A stretch of 64,000 nucleotides of DNA from Ga0077555 sp964500805. Lineage in GTDB: Bacteria > Pseudomonadota > Alphaproteobacteria > Rhizobiales > Hyphomicrobiaceae. A program made the position numbers and the translations under genes. This document shows, piece by piece, positions 7,804 to 16,422 of the stretch. The stretch lies in assembly GCA_964500805.1 (NCBI GenBank), contig CAZCQH010000034.1, positions 1-64,000 of the forward strand. Reading direction: 5' to 3'. Within the stretch, counting starts at the first letter, position 1, and each line of letters starts with the position of its first letter. Below the pieces are notes generated by a model that had not been told where the DNA came from, did no database searches, and worked only from the letters and a program-made list of their open reading frames with translations.

Positions 7804-8505
7804 CTACGGCTCGCCTGCCGAAGCACGCGTGAAGGCGACGGTGTAATCGATGAGTCGGTCGGTTGCGGCCGCGGCGGCCTCCGTGCTGCCCGACGCGATG
7901 GCGCGCGCCTGGTCGGCATGCAGCCGCGCGCACAGCGGCAGGTCGGCAGCTTCCTTGTAGTGCTGGTACCAGAACCGCCGGGAATGACCGTTGATGAGCC
8001 GCATGGCGCCGGCCGCGTAGGCGTTGTGGGCGGCTTCGGTCAGCAAACGGTTCAGCTCGCGATCGAGACGCATGAAGGCGATGTCGTCATTGGCCTCGGC
8101 GGCCACGTCCATTCCATCGGCGATCGAGCAGAAGCGGTTGCGCTGCGCCTCAATTGCGCGGTGCGCTCCCGCTCGGGCCAGAAGGCGTTCGAGCTCACGG
8201 CGCACCTCGAGCACGAGAAGCTGCTGCTTGGCATCGCTCCGGGAGACGAGGATGCCGCGTCGCGGCAGGATCGAGACCAGACCTTCGCGGGCCAGGCGCT
8301 GCAAGGCCTCACGGATCGGCGTCCGGCCGAGCCCCAGCTGCTCGGCGAGCGCCGCCTCGGAGAGAAACTCGCCGGGCGGCAAGCGCAGCGTGACGATCCG
8401 CTCCTCGAGTGCGACATAGGCCTGTTCCGTGAGCGGCGTCGGGCCGACTGCCACCAGAGCATCATCGACTTGAATTCCGCCGATCTCTTTCTCGCGCTCG
8501 CTCAT
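7804..8505 (-). CDS. GntR family transcriptional regulator (FadR/FCD subfamily)
   Basis: DNA-binding repressor or activator controlled by a small acid ligand; 233 residues. The N-terminal winged helix-turn-helix (about 24-90) contains PLTEQAYVALEERIVTLRLPPGE and LAEQLGLGRTPIREALQRL. The C-terminal half (about 95-225) is the all-helical FCD ligand domain, with metal-binding positions suggested by D/H residues in RLDRELNRLL and LINGHSRRFW. It is upstream of and co-directional with the RraA-type gene, so it probably controls that gene in response to a pathway intermediate. Confidence 0.9.
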   Translation of the reverse strand: MSEREKEIGGIQVDDALVAVGPTPLTEQAYVALEERIVTLRLPPGEFLSEAALAEQLGLGRTPIREALQRLAREGLVSILPRRGILVSRSDAKQQLLVLEVRRELERLLARAGAHRAIEAQRNRFCSIADGMDVAAEANDDIAFMRLDRELNRLLTEAAHNAYAAGAMRLINGHSRRFWYQHYKEAADLPLCARLHADQARAIASGSTEAAAAATDRLIDYTVAFTRASAGEP

Positions 8506-8675
8506 GCCAAGTTCGTATTCAACGGAACCGCGGCCCTGCTACTGAACGTTATCTCCGCCGGGAGACCGGCTGGCTGATATATTTCGGGCATGGTAGGGGC
8601 TGAGGCTGGCAGGTCAAGCACGCCAACGCGCGGGACGAGAGCTGCAGTCTTATTCAGTCGGGTGGAGAGAAACTC

Positions 8676-9056
8676 GTGGCGTATTTGACATCCGTGAACT
8701 GGCTCGCTGTGTTTCTCTTTTCAGCGCTGGTTCTGGTCATCGTCATGTTTATGCTGAGCGTTGCCGGCCATTTTCCGAAAGAGCAGCGACGAGCAGAGTT
8801 CAAGGACAGGCTCGGGCGCCTCGTCATCGCCGTATGCAGCATCGCTGTCGCGGTGGCGACTGCGAAGACGTTCGGCCTCGCTGCCACAGCCATTCCTCCG
8901 CCAATTGCGATCATCGGCGCGGGTGCGGCTCTTCTTGGCGCCCCCCTTGTGCTCCGATATCTGTCGGACAGCTTTGTCGACGGCCGGGTTGGTCTCGTCT
9001 CTCTGGCGGCTTTAGCTTCGATCCTGTCGTATTTCGCCGGGCAGTTCAAAAGCTGA
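8676..9056 (+). CDS. Small membrane protein of unknown function
   Basis: A 126-residue protein starting at a GTG preceded by GGTGGAGAGA. It has about four hydrophobic segments: residues 8-28, 46-64, 70-95 and 104-122. A charged loop rich in Lys, Arg and Glu lies between the first two. No enzyme motif is seen. It is divergent from the GntR gene and monocistronic. Codon usage looks genuine for this genome, but I do not recognise the family. Confidence 0.6.
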   Translation: MAYLTSVNWLAVFLFSALVLVIVMFMLSVAGHFPKEQRRAEFKDRLGRLVIAVCSIAVAVATAKTFGLAATAIPPPIAIIGAGAALLGAPLVLRYLSDSFVDGRVGLVSLAALASILSYFAGQFKS

Positions 9057-9166
9057 CCCACCGGACAGGCTTTCACTCGATCGAGCTCACGAAGCCTTGA
9101 GTTGCTCACGCAGCAACGATCGGCGAGAGGTTCCATGGGCGCTCCAGCGTTCTGAGAGGCGCAGGC

Positions 9167-9787
9167 ATGGCACCAGACATTTTTGGGCTCACCCGCCGAT
9201 CGTTCATTTTTTGCGCCGTCGGCTGCGCCGCTCCAGCGATTGTGCCGTCTCTTGCGGCCCAATCTCCGCCGCTGATGGAGCTCCTGCGAAGGCCCGGTCA
9301 TGTCGCCTTCATGCGGCACGCATTGGCGCCAATCATAGAAGGCGCGCGGCGCGAAACGGGAGTGACGGCAGAAACTCTCGGACCTTGTGAGACGCAACGC
9401 AATCTCAACGACGAAGGCCGCGCCGAGGCACGGCGGATCGGCGAGGTGTTTCGCCGCGAAGGCATCATGTTCGAACACGTCTTCACCAGCAAATGGTGCC
9501 GATGTCGCGAAACGGCAGAGCTGATCATGGGCCGGCCGGTGGAGAACCTGCCGCTGATCAACAGCTACTTCAGCGCGCCTGATAAGAGCACGAAAGGTCC
9601 CTCGCAGATCGCCGCATTGAAGAAATATCTGAACTTTGAAGTCGACCCGAAGGCGCGCTTCTTGATGGTGACTCACGGCAGCCTGATCCACGATCTCGCC
9701 CAGTACTGGACGGCGGAAAACGAAATCGTGGTGTTCAAAGCCGACGGCAAGGGCGGCCTCGAGATGATGGGTTGGGGAAAACCCTGA
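9167..9787 (+). CDS. Exported histidine phosphatase family protein
   Basis: Histidine phosphatase (phosphoglycerate-mutase-like) superfamily, 206 residues. The N-terminus has a twin-arginine type signal (TRRSFIFCAVG, then an Ala-rich stretch), so it is likely exported folded. Catalytic motifs are a variant RHG (residues MRHA, phosphate-accepting His), an Arg in the SKWCRCRETAE helix, and a later His in MVTHGSLIHDL. The usual RHG glycine is alanine, which is seen in other exported members. It is monocistronic; the substrate is unknown. Confidence 0.78.
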   Translation: MAPDIFGLTRRSFIFCAVGCAAPAIVPSLAAQSPPLMELLRRPGHVAFMRHALAPIIEGARRETGVTAETLGPCETQRNLNDEGRAEARRIGEVFRREGIMFEHVFTSKWCRCRETAELIMGRPVENLPLINSYFSAPDKSTKGPSQIAALKKYLNFEVDPKARFLMVTHGSLIHDLAQYWTAENEIVVFKADGKGGLEMMGWGKP

Positions 9788-9843
9788 CACGCCTGAGCCG
9801 ATCGGCCAGCCGCCACCGAGATGGGCCACGCAGCGCGGCACGG

Positions 9844-10833
9844 TCAGCCGCCGAATTCGCCATCCGGCGTTGCCGGAACCGCTTCCTTGCGGCGCCAGAC
9901 GCGGCCCTGGGCGGCATTGCGCGCTTCCTTTCGACGCAGTGTATCAAGCGCGATTTTCATGCAGTGCAGCGCCACCATGCCCGAACAGATCATGCAATCA
10001 GCGCCGCTGATCGGCTTGCCGCGCGGCGCCAGAAAAAAGGCGCGCAGCTGCCGCGCGCGGCGCCAATAGATCTTGCCGTCAGTGCTGAGGAAGTCTTTGA
10101 GCTCGCGTTGGTTGAGCGCCCAGGAGCCATCGGCATGGAAGCGCTTGAGGTAGAGGCGTCGCTCATCGGCCTGGAAGCGGCCGAGGAGGGCGAGTTCCGC
10201 GAGCAGGGCCCTGTCGCTGCCGGCGAAGTTGCGCAGCAGCTGCGTGCGCGCCAGCGCCGACCGGCGTATTACGCCGAATATGTGCGAGCCCCAGCGTGCC
10301 TGCGACAGCACTTGCCAGAAGCGCGTGGTCGGTGAGCCGCTCGTGGCGATCTGTGGATTGTCGGGACGCTGGCGCGCGCCGGTCCATGGATCGATGTATG
10401 TGCCGGTTGCCGCATCCCAAACGAACGGGTTGGCCGCTTCGTCGATGAAAGCCGTGGCACTGTGCGCGAGCACGACGCCGGGATGGCAGTCCAGGATGTC
10501 CACACACGATGCCGCGAATTGCGGCTCGTACACGTCGTCGTGCGCGGCCCACTTGAAGTAGGGCGCTTGTGTCAGCGCGAAGGCGCGCCCGAAGTTGGCG
10601 ACGGCGCCGAGGTTACGATCGTTTCGGACGTAGCGCACGCGAGCATCGCGCGCCGCGATGTCGCGGCAGATCTCTTCGGTACGATCTCTGGATGCATTGT
10701 CGCAAATGACGATCTCGAGATCGTCGAAGGTCTGGCGCTGCAGCGACGCGATCGCTGCACCCAAATACCGCTCGCCGTTGTAGACCGGCATACCGATCGA
10801 GAGCCGAGGGGTGGAGCTGGCAAATCTGCTCAT
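9844..10833 (-). CDS. Family 2 glycosyltransferase
   Basis: Inverting GT-A glycosyltransferase, 329 residues from the ATG at 10831-10833. The N-terminal domain starts with RLSIGMPVYNGERYLGAAIASL, followed by VICDNASRD and the DxD-like AAHDDVYEP metal/UDP-sugar site. The open frame extends 48 codons upstream, but homology to GT2 enzymes only begins at about this Met. No transmembrane segment is evident. No other glycan genes are adjacent, so acceptor and sugar are unknown; surface polysaccharide or protein glycosylation is possible. Confidence 0.82.
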   Translation of the reverse strand: MSRFASSTPRLSIGMPVYNGERYLGAAIASLQRQTFDDLEIVICDNASRDRTEEICRDIAARDARVRYVRNDRNLGAVANFGRAFALTQAPYFKWAAHDDVYEPQFAASCVDILDCHPGVVLAHSATAFIDEAANPFVWDAATGTYIDPWTGARQRPDNPQIATSGSPTTRFWQVLSQARWGSHIFGVIRRSALARTQLLRNFAGSDRALLAELALLGRFQADERRLYLKRFHADGSWALNQRELKDFLSTDGKIYWRRARQLRAFFLAPRGKPISGADCMICSGMVALHCMKIALDTLRRKEARNAAQGRVWRRKEAVPATPDGEFGG

Positions 10834-11075
10834 AGACGCGTACTCAATGCCGAATGGAAAGTATCGAAGAGATCGATAGCCCTTGAATCCGCGCCCGATC
10901 TTCGGCGGTCGACCGGAGCTAACGTTTGTAGAAGCACTCGAGTTCCAAGCGCCGACGCATGCGGGCTTGCGAAGCAAGCACTCGTTCGATTTGCTTGGAC
11001 ATCGGCGGATGAACCTATGTAGGCCCGCTCGGCAAAGGCTGTCTCTCGATCAGAAGCACTCGAGCATGCTGCGCG

Positions 11076-11576
11076 TTACAGTCCCCGCTGCCGGCGCTCG
11101 TACTCGAGAAGCCAATCGGCCTGCTCTGTCATTTCGGGAACTGCGATGCCACGCGCCTCGGAGATCAGATCACAGGCCTGAATTGCCCCGATGCCGTGAT
11201 CAATCAAAACGGCGGCGCACATTAAAGGCGAGCGGCCGAGACCGGCAAAGCAGTGCACTGCGACACCCTGTCCGGCCTGCAGATGTGATGTGATCTGGCG
11301 CGACAATCGCGTCACCGGTGTTATTGCGCTCGGAATGCCGTGGTCGATGATCGGCAAATTATGGAACGCGATGCCGAAGCGGGCACAAAGGTCAGCCTCT
11401 TCTCCCAGGCCCAGCTCGGCGGCTTCGCCCGCTTCCATCAGGCTGACGACAACGTCGACGCGCTCCCGCTTCAACTCATCGAACTGATGCGGCATCGGGC
11501 GTGGCATGACGGCGAGCCGACCGGGCGCAGTCGTTGGAGCATCGATCCAGAATACGCGGAGACGTTTTCTGTCCAT
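11076..11576 (-). CDS. Dual-specificity/tyrosine-type protein phosphatase
   Basis: Cysteine-dependent phosphatase of 166 residues. The P-loop HCFAGLGRSP (Cys109 to Arg115) gives the HCx5R signature. An acidic general-acid candidate lies upstream in NLPIIDHGIP (Asp78). The start at 11576 is preceded by AAGCGAGG; a Met six codons upstream (11594) is possible, and the frame is open to 11729. It stands alone between the glycosyltransferase and the Old Yellow Enzyme, all on the minus strand. A second HCx5R phosphatase lies at 32.9 kb. Confidence 0.8.
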   Translation of the reverse strand: MDRKRLRVFWIDAPTTAPGRLAVMPRPMPHQFDELKRERVDVVVSLMEAGEAAELGLGEEADLCARFGIAFHNLPIIDHGIPSAITPVTRLSRQITSHLQAGQGVAVHCFAGLGRSPLMCAAVLIDHGIGAIQACDLISEARGIAVPEMTEQADWLLEYERRQRGL

Positions 11577-11750
11577 GAAGCCTCGCTTTACCATTTGACG
11601 TGATGAGGATCGTCTCCGGTGCAGCCTGTAGATCACACTGCCAAATATCCGTGGGTCGTGCAGCCAAGCAAGTGCGGCAAATCTTGACTTGCCGGCCGGA
11701 AATGAAAAGGGCGCCGAAGCGCCCCCCATTAGCCAGCTATGTCTGTGCTC

Positions 11751-12869
11751 TTACTCGGCCGCCTTGGGCATGGGCGGCAGGTGCTTCTTTGCGCCCGGCC
11801 AAGTCTTGGGCGTCACACGCACGTGCTGCGGTGCCAAGGCCGGCTCGTCCCCAAGGCGCCACGCTGCGTGGCGTGCCCAGAGCGGATCGTCCATGAAGGC
11901 GCGCGCGAGCGCGATCATGTCTGCCTGCCCTGCGGCGAGGATGCCTTCCGCCTGCTCCGGCTCGGTGATCAGGCCGACGGCCATTACCGTCATACCGGTC
12001 GCTTTCTTGACGGCTTCGGCGAACGGCACTTGATAGCCGGGTTTCAGCTCGATCTTCTGGTTGTACGCGTTGCCACCCGATGAAATGTCCATGAAGTCGC
12101 AACCGAGCTTCTTCAGGCCTTGGGCAAACGCAATCGTGTCATTGATCGTGATGCCGCCCTCGATCCACTCGACCGCCGAGACGCGAACACCGAGCGGCTT
12201 TTTCGAGGGCCAGGCCTCGCGCACGGCCGCGAACACTTCGAGCGGCAGGCGAATGCGGTTCTCGAGGTTGCCGCCGTACTTGTCGTCGCGCTTGTTGGAG
12301 ATCGGCGACAGGAACTGGTTCATCAGGTAGCCGTGGGCGGCGTGGATCTCGATCAGATCGAAGCCGGCGCGGTCGGCGCGAATTGTGGCCTGGAAGAACG
12401 CATCCTTTAGCTTCTCGATCTCGTCGAGCGACATGGACTTTGGCGTGTGCCACGCCGGGTCGAACGGCAGTGTCGAGGCCGATTTGGTCACCCAGGCCTG
12501 CTCCGCGGCAAGCGGTGAGCCACCTTCCCAAGGCCGCTTGCAGGAGGCTTTGCGGCCAGCGTGCGCAAGCTGCAGGCCCATCTTGGCGGTGCCCCATTTC
12601 TTGCAGGCATCGACCACGCGCTTCATGGCGAGCTCGTGCGCATCCGTCGCGAGCGCCGGGCAGCCGTGGGAGATGCGACCTTCCATCTCGACGCCGGAAG
12701 CTTCGGCTATGACCAGTCCTGCGCCCGAGTTCGCCAGCGTCCCGAGATGCATCACGTGCCAGTCGGTCATGCAGCCGTCCTCGGCCGAGTACTGGCACAT
12801 GGGGGCGACGACGACGCGGTTCTTCAGCTCGAGATCGCGCAGCTTGATGGGCGAGAAAAGTCGGCTCAT
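11751..12869 (-). CDS. Old Yellow Enzyme family NADPH:flavin oxidoreductase (YqjM-like)
   Basis: FMN-dependent ene-reductase of 372 residues. Motifs of the YqjM-type (thermophilic-like) OYE class are present: Cys25 and Tyr27 in PMCQYSA, which tune the flavin; HAGRK; and the substrate region IHAAHGYLMNQFLSPISN followed by RDDKYGG. A phosphate-binding end (AVGLITEPEQAE, DMIALARAF) follows. It would reduce activated C=C bonds in unsaturated carbonyls with NADPH. The gene is monocistronic and divergent from the EthD-like gene. Confidence 0.92.
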   Translation of the reverse strand: MSRLFSPIKLRDLELKNRVVVAPMCQYSAEDGCMTDWHVMHLGTLANSGAGLVIAEASGVEMEGRISHGCPALATDAHELAMKRVVDACKKWGTAKMGLQLAHAGRKASCKRPWEGGSPLAAEQAWVTKSASTLPFDPAWHTPKSMSLDEIEKLKDAFFQATIRADRAGFDLIEIHAAHGYLMNQFLSPISNKRDDKYGGNLENRIRLPLEVFAAVREAWPSKKPLGVRVSAVEWIEGGITINDTIAFAQGLKKLGCDFMDISSGGNAYNQKIELKPGYQVPFAEAVKKATGMTVMAVGLITEPEQAEGILAAGQADMIALARAFMDDPLWARHAAWRLGDEPALAPQHVRVTPKTWPGAKKHLPPMPKAAE

Positions 12870-13162
12870 CGATGAATATCCCTCGATCTAGCGCCGGCGC
12901 GGTGGTCCGGCAGATTCCCGTTGGATCGCTCGCCAGCACGGCCGGCCGGGCGCAAAACGCCCCTCTCTAGCACAGCGAGCGTTGCCAGACATACCCCCTG
13001 TTTTCGCGGCTCAGCCCACGATTTCCGGCAATCTGCCCGAGGGTTTGCTCGTCGACCTATGGAAGCATAAATTCGACCGACAAAGCCTCTCGACGCATCG
13101 GCGTTGTCGTCTAACATGACCGGCTTGACCAAGCTTGGCTCAACCCTCAGGGAGACTGGCGC

Positions 13163-13510
13163 ATGCCCATCCAAACCAAATACGTGTTCGTCGTCAGCAT
13201 GGACGTCGACCCCGACAAGGAGGCGCTCTTCAACGAGGTCTATGACACCGAGCACGTGCCGCTGCTGTCGAAGGTTCCAGGAGTGCGCGGAGCCACCCGT
13301 ATGAAGGGCGAGCCGTTCGAGTTCAATCTCGCGGGCGAACGGGTCAAGAAGCAGCACGAAGGTGCCCGCTACACGGCGATCTACGAGATCGACAACCCGG
13401 GAGTTCTGCTGTCGCCCGAGTGGGCCAAGGCGGGCGAGCAAGGCCGCTGGCCGAAGGACGTGCGGCCCTTCACGAAGAACCGCAGCCACAAGGTGATGAA
13501 GATCATCTAG
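13163..13510 (+). CDS. Small dimeric alpha-beta barrel protein (EthD/DUF4286-like)
   Basis: A 115-residue protein with the look of a ferredoxin-like dimeric alpha-beta barrel. A first beta strand (YVFVVSMDVDP) is followed by a helix with YDTEHVPLLSKVPGV, then a second strand region YTAIYEIDNP. This pattern (E-H-hP near a Gly-Val) is shared by EthD-like and DUF4286 proteins, many of which sit in catabolic clusters. The ATG follows GGGAGACTGG. Its neighbour 100 bp downstream is a carboxymuconolactone-decarboxylase-like gene. The reaction is unknown. Confidence 0.65.
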   Translation: MPIQTKYVFVVSMDVDPDKEALFNEVYDTEHVPLLSKVPGVRGATRMKGEPFEFNLAGERVKKQHEGARYTAIYEIDNPGVLLSPEWAKAGEQGRWPKDVRPFTKNRSHKVMKII

Positions 13511-13611
13511 ACGGAGCCGTGAACACCATCTGCGGTCGGCCTCGCTCGAGCGATGAGCGATGAGCGACCGTCGAACCTGTCAACCTACTCTCTTATCGAA
13601 TGGAGCCCGTA

Positions 13612-13992
13612 ATGGATCGCAAGCTTTGGGAAGCCGGCCTTGCCGCGCGGAAGAAGACTCTCGGCGCTGAGTACGTCGACAAGAGCCTGTCCACCGTCGA
13701 TGACTTCAATCGCGAGTGGCAGGACATGCTGACCGAGTTCTGCTGGGGCAAGGTCTGGGGCGACGACACGATTCCGGCGAAGACGCGCTCGATGATGAAC
13801 CTGACCATGCTTGCCGCGCTCGGCCGCATGCACGAATGGGAGTTGCATCTCAATGGCGCGCTCAACAATGGCGTGACCAAGGATGAGCTGAAGGCGATCC
13901 TGCACCAGATCGGGATGTACGCAGGCTTCCCGGCAGGCGTCGAGTGCTTCCGCATTGCGCGCAAAGTGCTCAACGAGCGCGGCATCAAATGA
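13612..13992 (+). CDS. Carboxymuconolactone decarboxylase (CMD) family protein
   Basis: All-helical CMD/AhpD-like protein, 126 residues, resembling PcaC. MDRKLWEAGLAARKKTLG at the N-terminus matches the opening of 4-carboxymuconolactone decarboxylases. The core has RSMMNLTMLAALGR, HEWELHLNGALNNGVTKDEL and ILHQIGMYAGFPAG. No CxxC pair is present, so it is not of the AhpD peroxidase type. The ATG at 13612 fits the family N-terminus; an upstream ATG (13600) adds four residues. The other pca genes are absent, so it probably serves another ring-cleavage or lactone pathway. Confidence 0.83.
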   Translation: MDRKLWEAGLAARKKTLGAEYVDKSLSTVDDFNREWQDMLTEFCWGKVWGDDTIPAKTRSMMNLTMLAALGRMHEWELHLNGALNNGVTKDELKAILHQIGMYAGFPAGVECFRIARKVLNERGIK

Positions 13993-14374
13993 CGTGACGA
14001 CCAGTGGGTGTCAGATCGCCTCGATGCGGCACCCACTGCCCCGCGGGTTTGGCCTGATTGGCAACGACCACCGTTAAGCTTATCAAATCGTTAACAAATT
14101 CGATAAAATTAGATTTTCGCGCTAGAGCATTCTGAGGGGCGTCAGACGCGTATAAGCGTGAGTGGCTAGCCCCCTACTTGGACCCCTTCTAACCCCTCTA
14201 GAATCGCTTCAGAACGCAACGGCGAGGCCTTCCACGCTGGCACGCGCGCTCGACCACCGTCAGCGCCCGCGTTGCACATACCTACGGAGTTCCGGAGCGC
14301 TATCGCTCCGGCCTCGGCCGCTCGAGTGCGCCGGCGCTCGCTGCTGAAGCCGCTGACGGAGCCCCGAGTTGCAC
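13993..14374. other. Intergenic region between convergent genes
   Basis: About 380 bp between the CMD gene and the aminotransferase, whose stop codons face each other. It contains an AT-rich patch (14072-14125) and a GC hairpin (14292-14311). No RNA gene fold was recognisable and the short open frames have no coding look. Confidence 0.5.
14292..14311. repeat. Perfect hairpin, possible terminator
   Basis: CCGGAGCG-CTAT-CGCTCCGG forms an 8-bp stem with a 4-base loop 63 bp past the aminotransferase stop codon. No T run follows on either strand, so it may be a Rho-assisted terminator or an mRNA-stabilising hairpin. Confidence 0.4.
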
Positions 14375-15790
14375 CTACTTTGCCGCCGCAAGCTTGGTGA
14401 GGTCGGGCATCGCAGCGTCGAGCGCTTTCGCGTAGCACTCCGCGGTCTGGTCGGCCTCGGACCGGGTCATGCTCAGCGGCGGCGAGAGCGACGTCACCTC
14501 GATGAAGGGAAGCGCGCGGGCCAGGATGCCGTGCTCGACGCCCTTGGCGGCGACGATGCGATGGGCGCCGGCCTTGGGATCGAAGAAGCGCCTCTTGGCC
14601 TTGTCGGCCACGAACTCGACGCCAATCATCTGGCCTTCGCCACGGATGTCGCCGACAAACGGATTGTTCCCCACGCGATCCTTCAGTAGCTGCATCAGAT
14701 ACGGTCCGACCTCCGCTGCGCGCTCGACCAGGCCTTCGCGCTCCATGATGCCGATGTTGGTGAGCCCCAGCGCGCCGCCGACCGGATGGCCGGAGTACGT
14801 GAAGCCGTGCATCACCGGCCCGAACTCAGGCGATGCGTCCTTCAGCAAGTTCCAGATCTTCTCTGAGATCACCGAGGCGGAAACCGGGAAGTAGGCCGAT
14901 GTCACGCCCTTCGCCAGCGTGACGATGTCGGGCTTGAGCTTCATTCCGCCGGTCGCGAACCAGTGGCCGGTGCGTCCGAAGCCGGTGATCACCTCGTCAG
15001 CGATGAACAGGATGTCGTGCTTGTCGAGCACTTTCTGCAGCTTCTCGAAATAGCCCTTGGGCGGGACCAGAACGCCGCCGGTTCCCATGATCGGCTCGGC
15101 GATGAAGGCCGCGACCGTCTCCGGCCCTTCCTTCGCGATCATGCCCTCGATCTCCGCGATCATGCGGTCGGTGAAGGCCTCCTCGGTCTCGCCGGGGTTC
15201 GAGTAGCGGTAGAAGTGCGGGCACGACGTATGCATGACGCCCGGCAGCGGAATGTCGAACGCCTTGTGGTAGACGGGGATGCCCGTCAGACTCGCCGCCG
15301 CGTAGGTCAGGCCGTGATAGGCGCCGAGGCGCGAGATCACCTTCTTCTTCTCAGGCTTGCCGCGCAGGTTGTTGTAGTAGCGAACGAGCTTGTAGTTGGT
15401 GTCGTTGGCGTCCGAACCGCCCTGGCCGAAGAACACCTTCGAGAGGTGCGTTGCTCCCGCCTTCTCGTGGAAGAGGCGCAGGACGCGCTCCGCCAGACGA
15501 ATGACGGGCTCGTTCGAGGCGCCGCCGAAGATGTGGTAGTAGGCGAGGTTCTCGATCGCCGCTTTGGCACTGTCTGCCATCTCGCGCCGGCCATAGCCGA
15601 TGTTGACGCACCAGAGCCCCGCGCTGCAGTCGATCAGATCGCGGCCCTGATGGTCCTTGATCCGCACGCCATTAGCCTCGGCCATGATGTGCGGACCCTT
15701 TTTCAGGTGATCCACAATCGATGTGTTCGGGTGGAAAAGCGTCTCCCGGTCGATGTCCTCGAGCGGGTAGTTGCGGGTCGCTGTGTCCAT
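14375..15790 (-). CDS. Class III PLP-dependent aminotransferase (omega-amino acid:pyruvate type)
   Basis: Fold-type I aminotransferase of 471 residues. It has GQGGSDANDTNYK (cofactor phosphate cup), AYHGLTYAAASLTG, the PLP-stacking and pyridine-N contacts in FIADEVITGFGRTG, and the Schiff-base lysine in TLAKGVTSAYFPVSA. The sequence resembles beta-alanine/putrescine/taurine-type omega-aminotransferases more than ornithine or GABA enzymes. The gene is divergent from the RidA-BKACE pair, 148 bp away. RidA proteins remove reactive enamine/imine by-products of PLP enzymes, so the two may serve one amine-degrading route. The exact amine is unknown. Confidence 0.88.
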   Translation of the reverse strand: MDTATRNYPLEDIDRETLFHPNTSIVDHLKKGPHIMAEANGVRIKDHQGRDLIDCSAGLWCVNIGYGRREMADSAKAAIENLAYYHIFGGASNEPVIRLAERVLRLFHEKAGATHLSKVFFGQGGSDANDTNYKLVRYYNNLRGKPEKKKVISRLGAYHGLTYAAASLTGIPVYHKAFDIPLPGVMHTSCPHFYRYSNPGETEEAFTDRMIAEIEGMIAKEGPETVAAFIAEPIMGTGGVLVPPKGYFEKLQKVLDKHDILFIADEVITGFGRTGHWFATGGMKLKPDIVTLAKGVTSAYFPVSASVISEKIWNLLKDASPEFGPVMHGFTYSGHPVGGALGLTNIGIMEREGLVERAAEVGPYLMQLLKDRVGNNPFVGDIRGEGQMIGVEFVADKAKRRFFDPKAGAHRIVAAKGVEHGILARALPFIEVTSLSPPLSMTRSEADQTAECYAKALDAAMPDLTKLAAAK

Positions 15791-15938
15791 CGGTGCTCTC
15801 TCGATCGATTATGACGGAGGAAACTGGCGTCGGGGCCGAACCATATCCCGACTCAGAGATGAGCGCCAATTGTTTGCCGGATCTTGCGGATCGGCAGGTG
15901 ATCGGCTTTCGTTGGCCTCTCGAGACAGGAGGCAAGTC

Positions 15939-16316
15939 ATGAGCCAGACGAGACCGCTCTTTCCACCAACCCGCGTCGTGCCGCTCGGCGGCGGGGCCAA
16001 ATTGATCTTCTGCTCCGGCGTCACGGCGCGCGGCAGTGCGGCAGCCGGGAAGCCTGTTCAGGATCAGACCCGCGAATGCCTCGCGAAGCTCGAGCGCGCG
16101 CTTGCCGCCGAGGGCGCGACCTGGACCGACGTTCTCAAGACGACGACGTGGCTCTCGGACATGCGCCACTACGACGGCTTCAACGAGGCCCGCATCGCTT
16201 TCTACGCGACGCTGCCGGTGCCGCCCGCCAGCAGCACGATCGGCGGCGCGCAATTCACCTCGACCGACGTGTGCATCGAGATCGAGGCCATTGCCGTCGT
16301 CCCGGCACGCGGGTGA
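15939..16316 (+). CDS. RidA family protein (YjgF/YER057c/UK114)
   Basis: Small trimeric enamine/imine deaminase family, 125 residues. The core features are FCSGVTARGSAA, TRECLAKLERALAAEGATWTDVLKTTTWL, and the C-terminal strand IEIEAIAVVP. The canonical RidA Arg105 motif region (P-P-A-S-S-T) is present as PPASSTIGG, with Ser-Thr where many members have Arg-Ser; activity may therefore differ from archetypal RidA. The start follows a strong ACAGGAGG site. BKACE follows 106 bp downstream on the same strand, and an aminotransferase is divergent upstream. Confidence 0.83.
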   Translation: MSQTRPLFPPTRVVPLGGGAKLIFCSGVTARGSAAAGKPVQDQTRECLAKLERALAAEGATWTDVLKTTTWLSDMRHYDGFNEARIAFYATLPVPPASSTIGGAQFTSTDVCIEIEAIAVVPARG

Positions 16317-16422
16317 GCGCCGGCGCAGCGGGGCGCGTCCCGCCGCGCGGCCTTCTTTCTTTGACGGAGAGGCGGGGCCATGGTTGTCTTGGCGCAAACT
16401 TGGCAGCCAAGCAGGATAATCC

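Noticed and set aside
9301..9561. Minus-strand short frame opposite the histidine phosphatase
   Set aside because: No ribosome-binding site or motif; it mirrors the real gene.
14162..14347. A 61-codon frame in the intergenic region near 14.2 kb
   Set aside because: Low-complexity Pro/Leu/Arg composition, no ribosome-binding site, and it spans the GC hairpin at 14292-14311.
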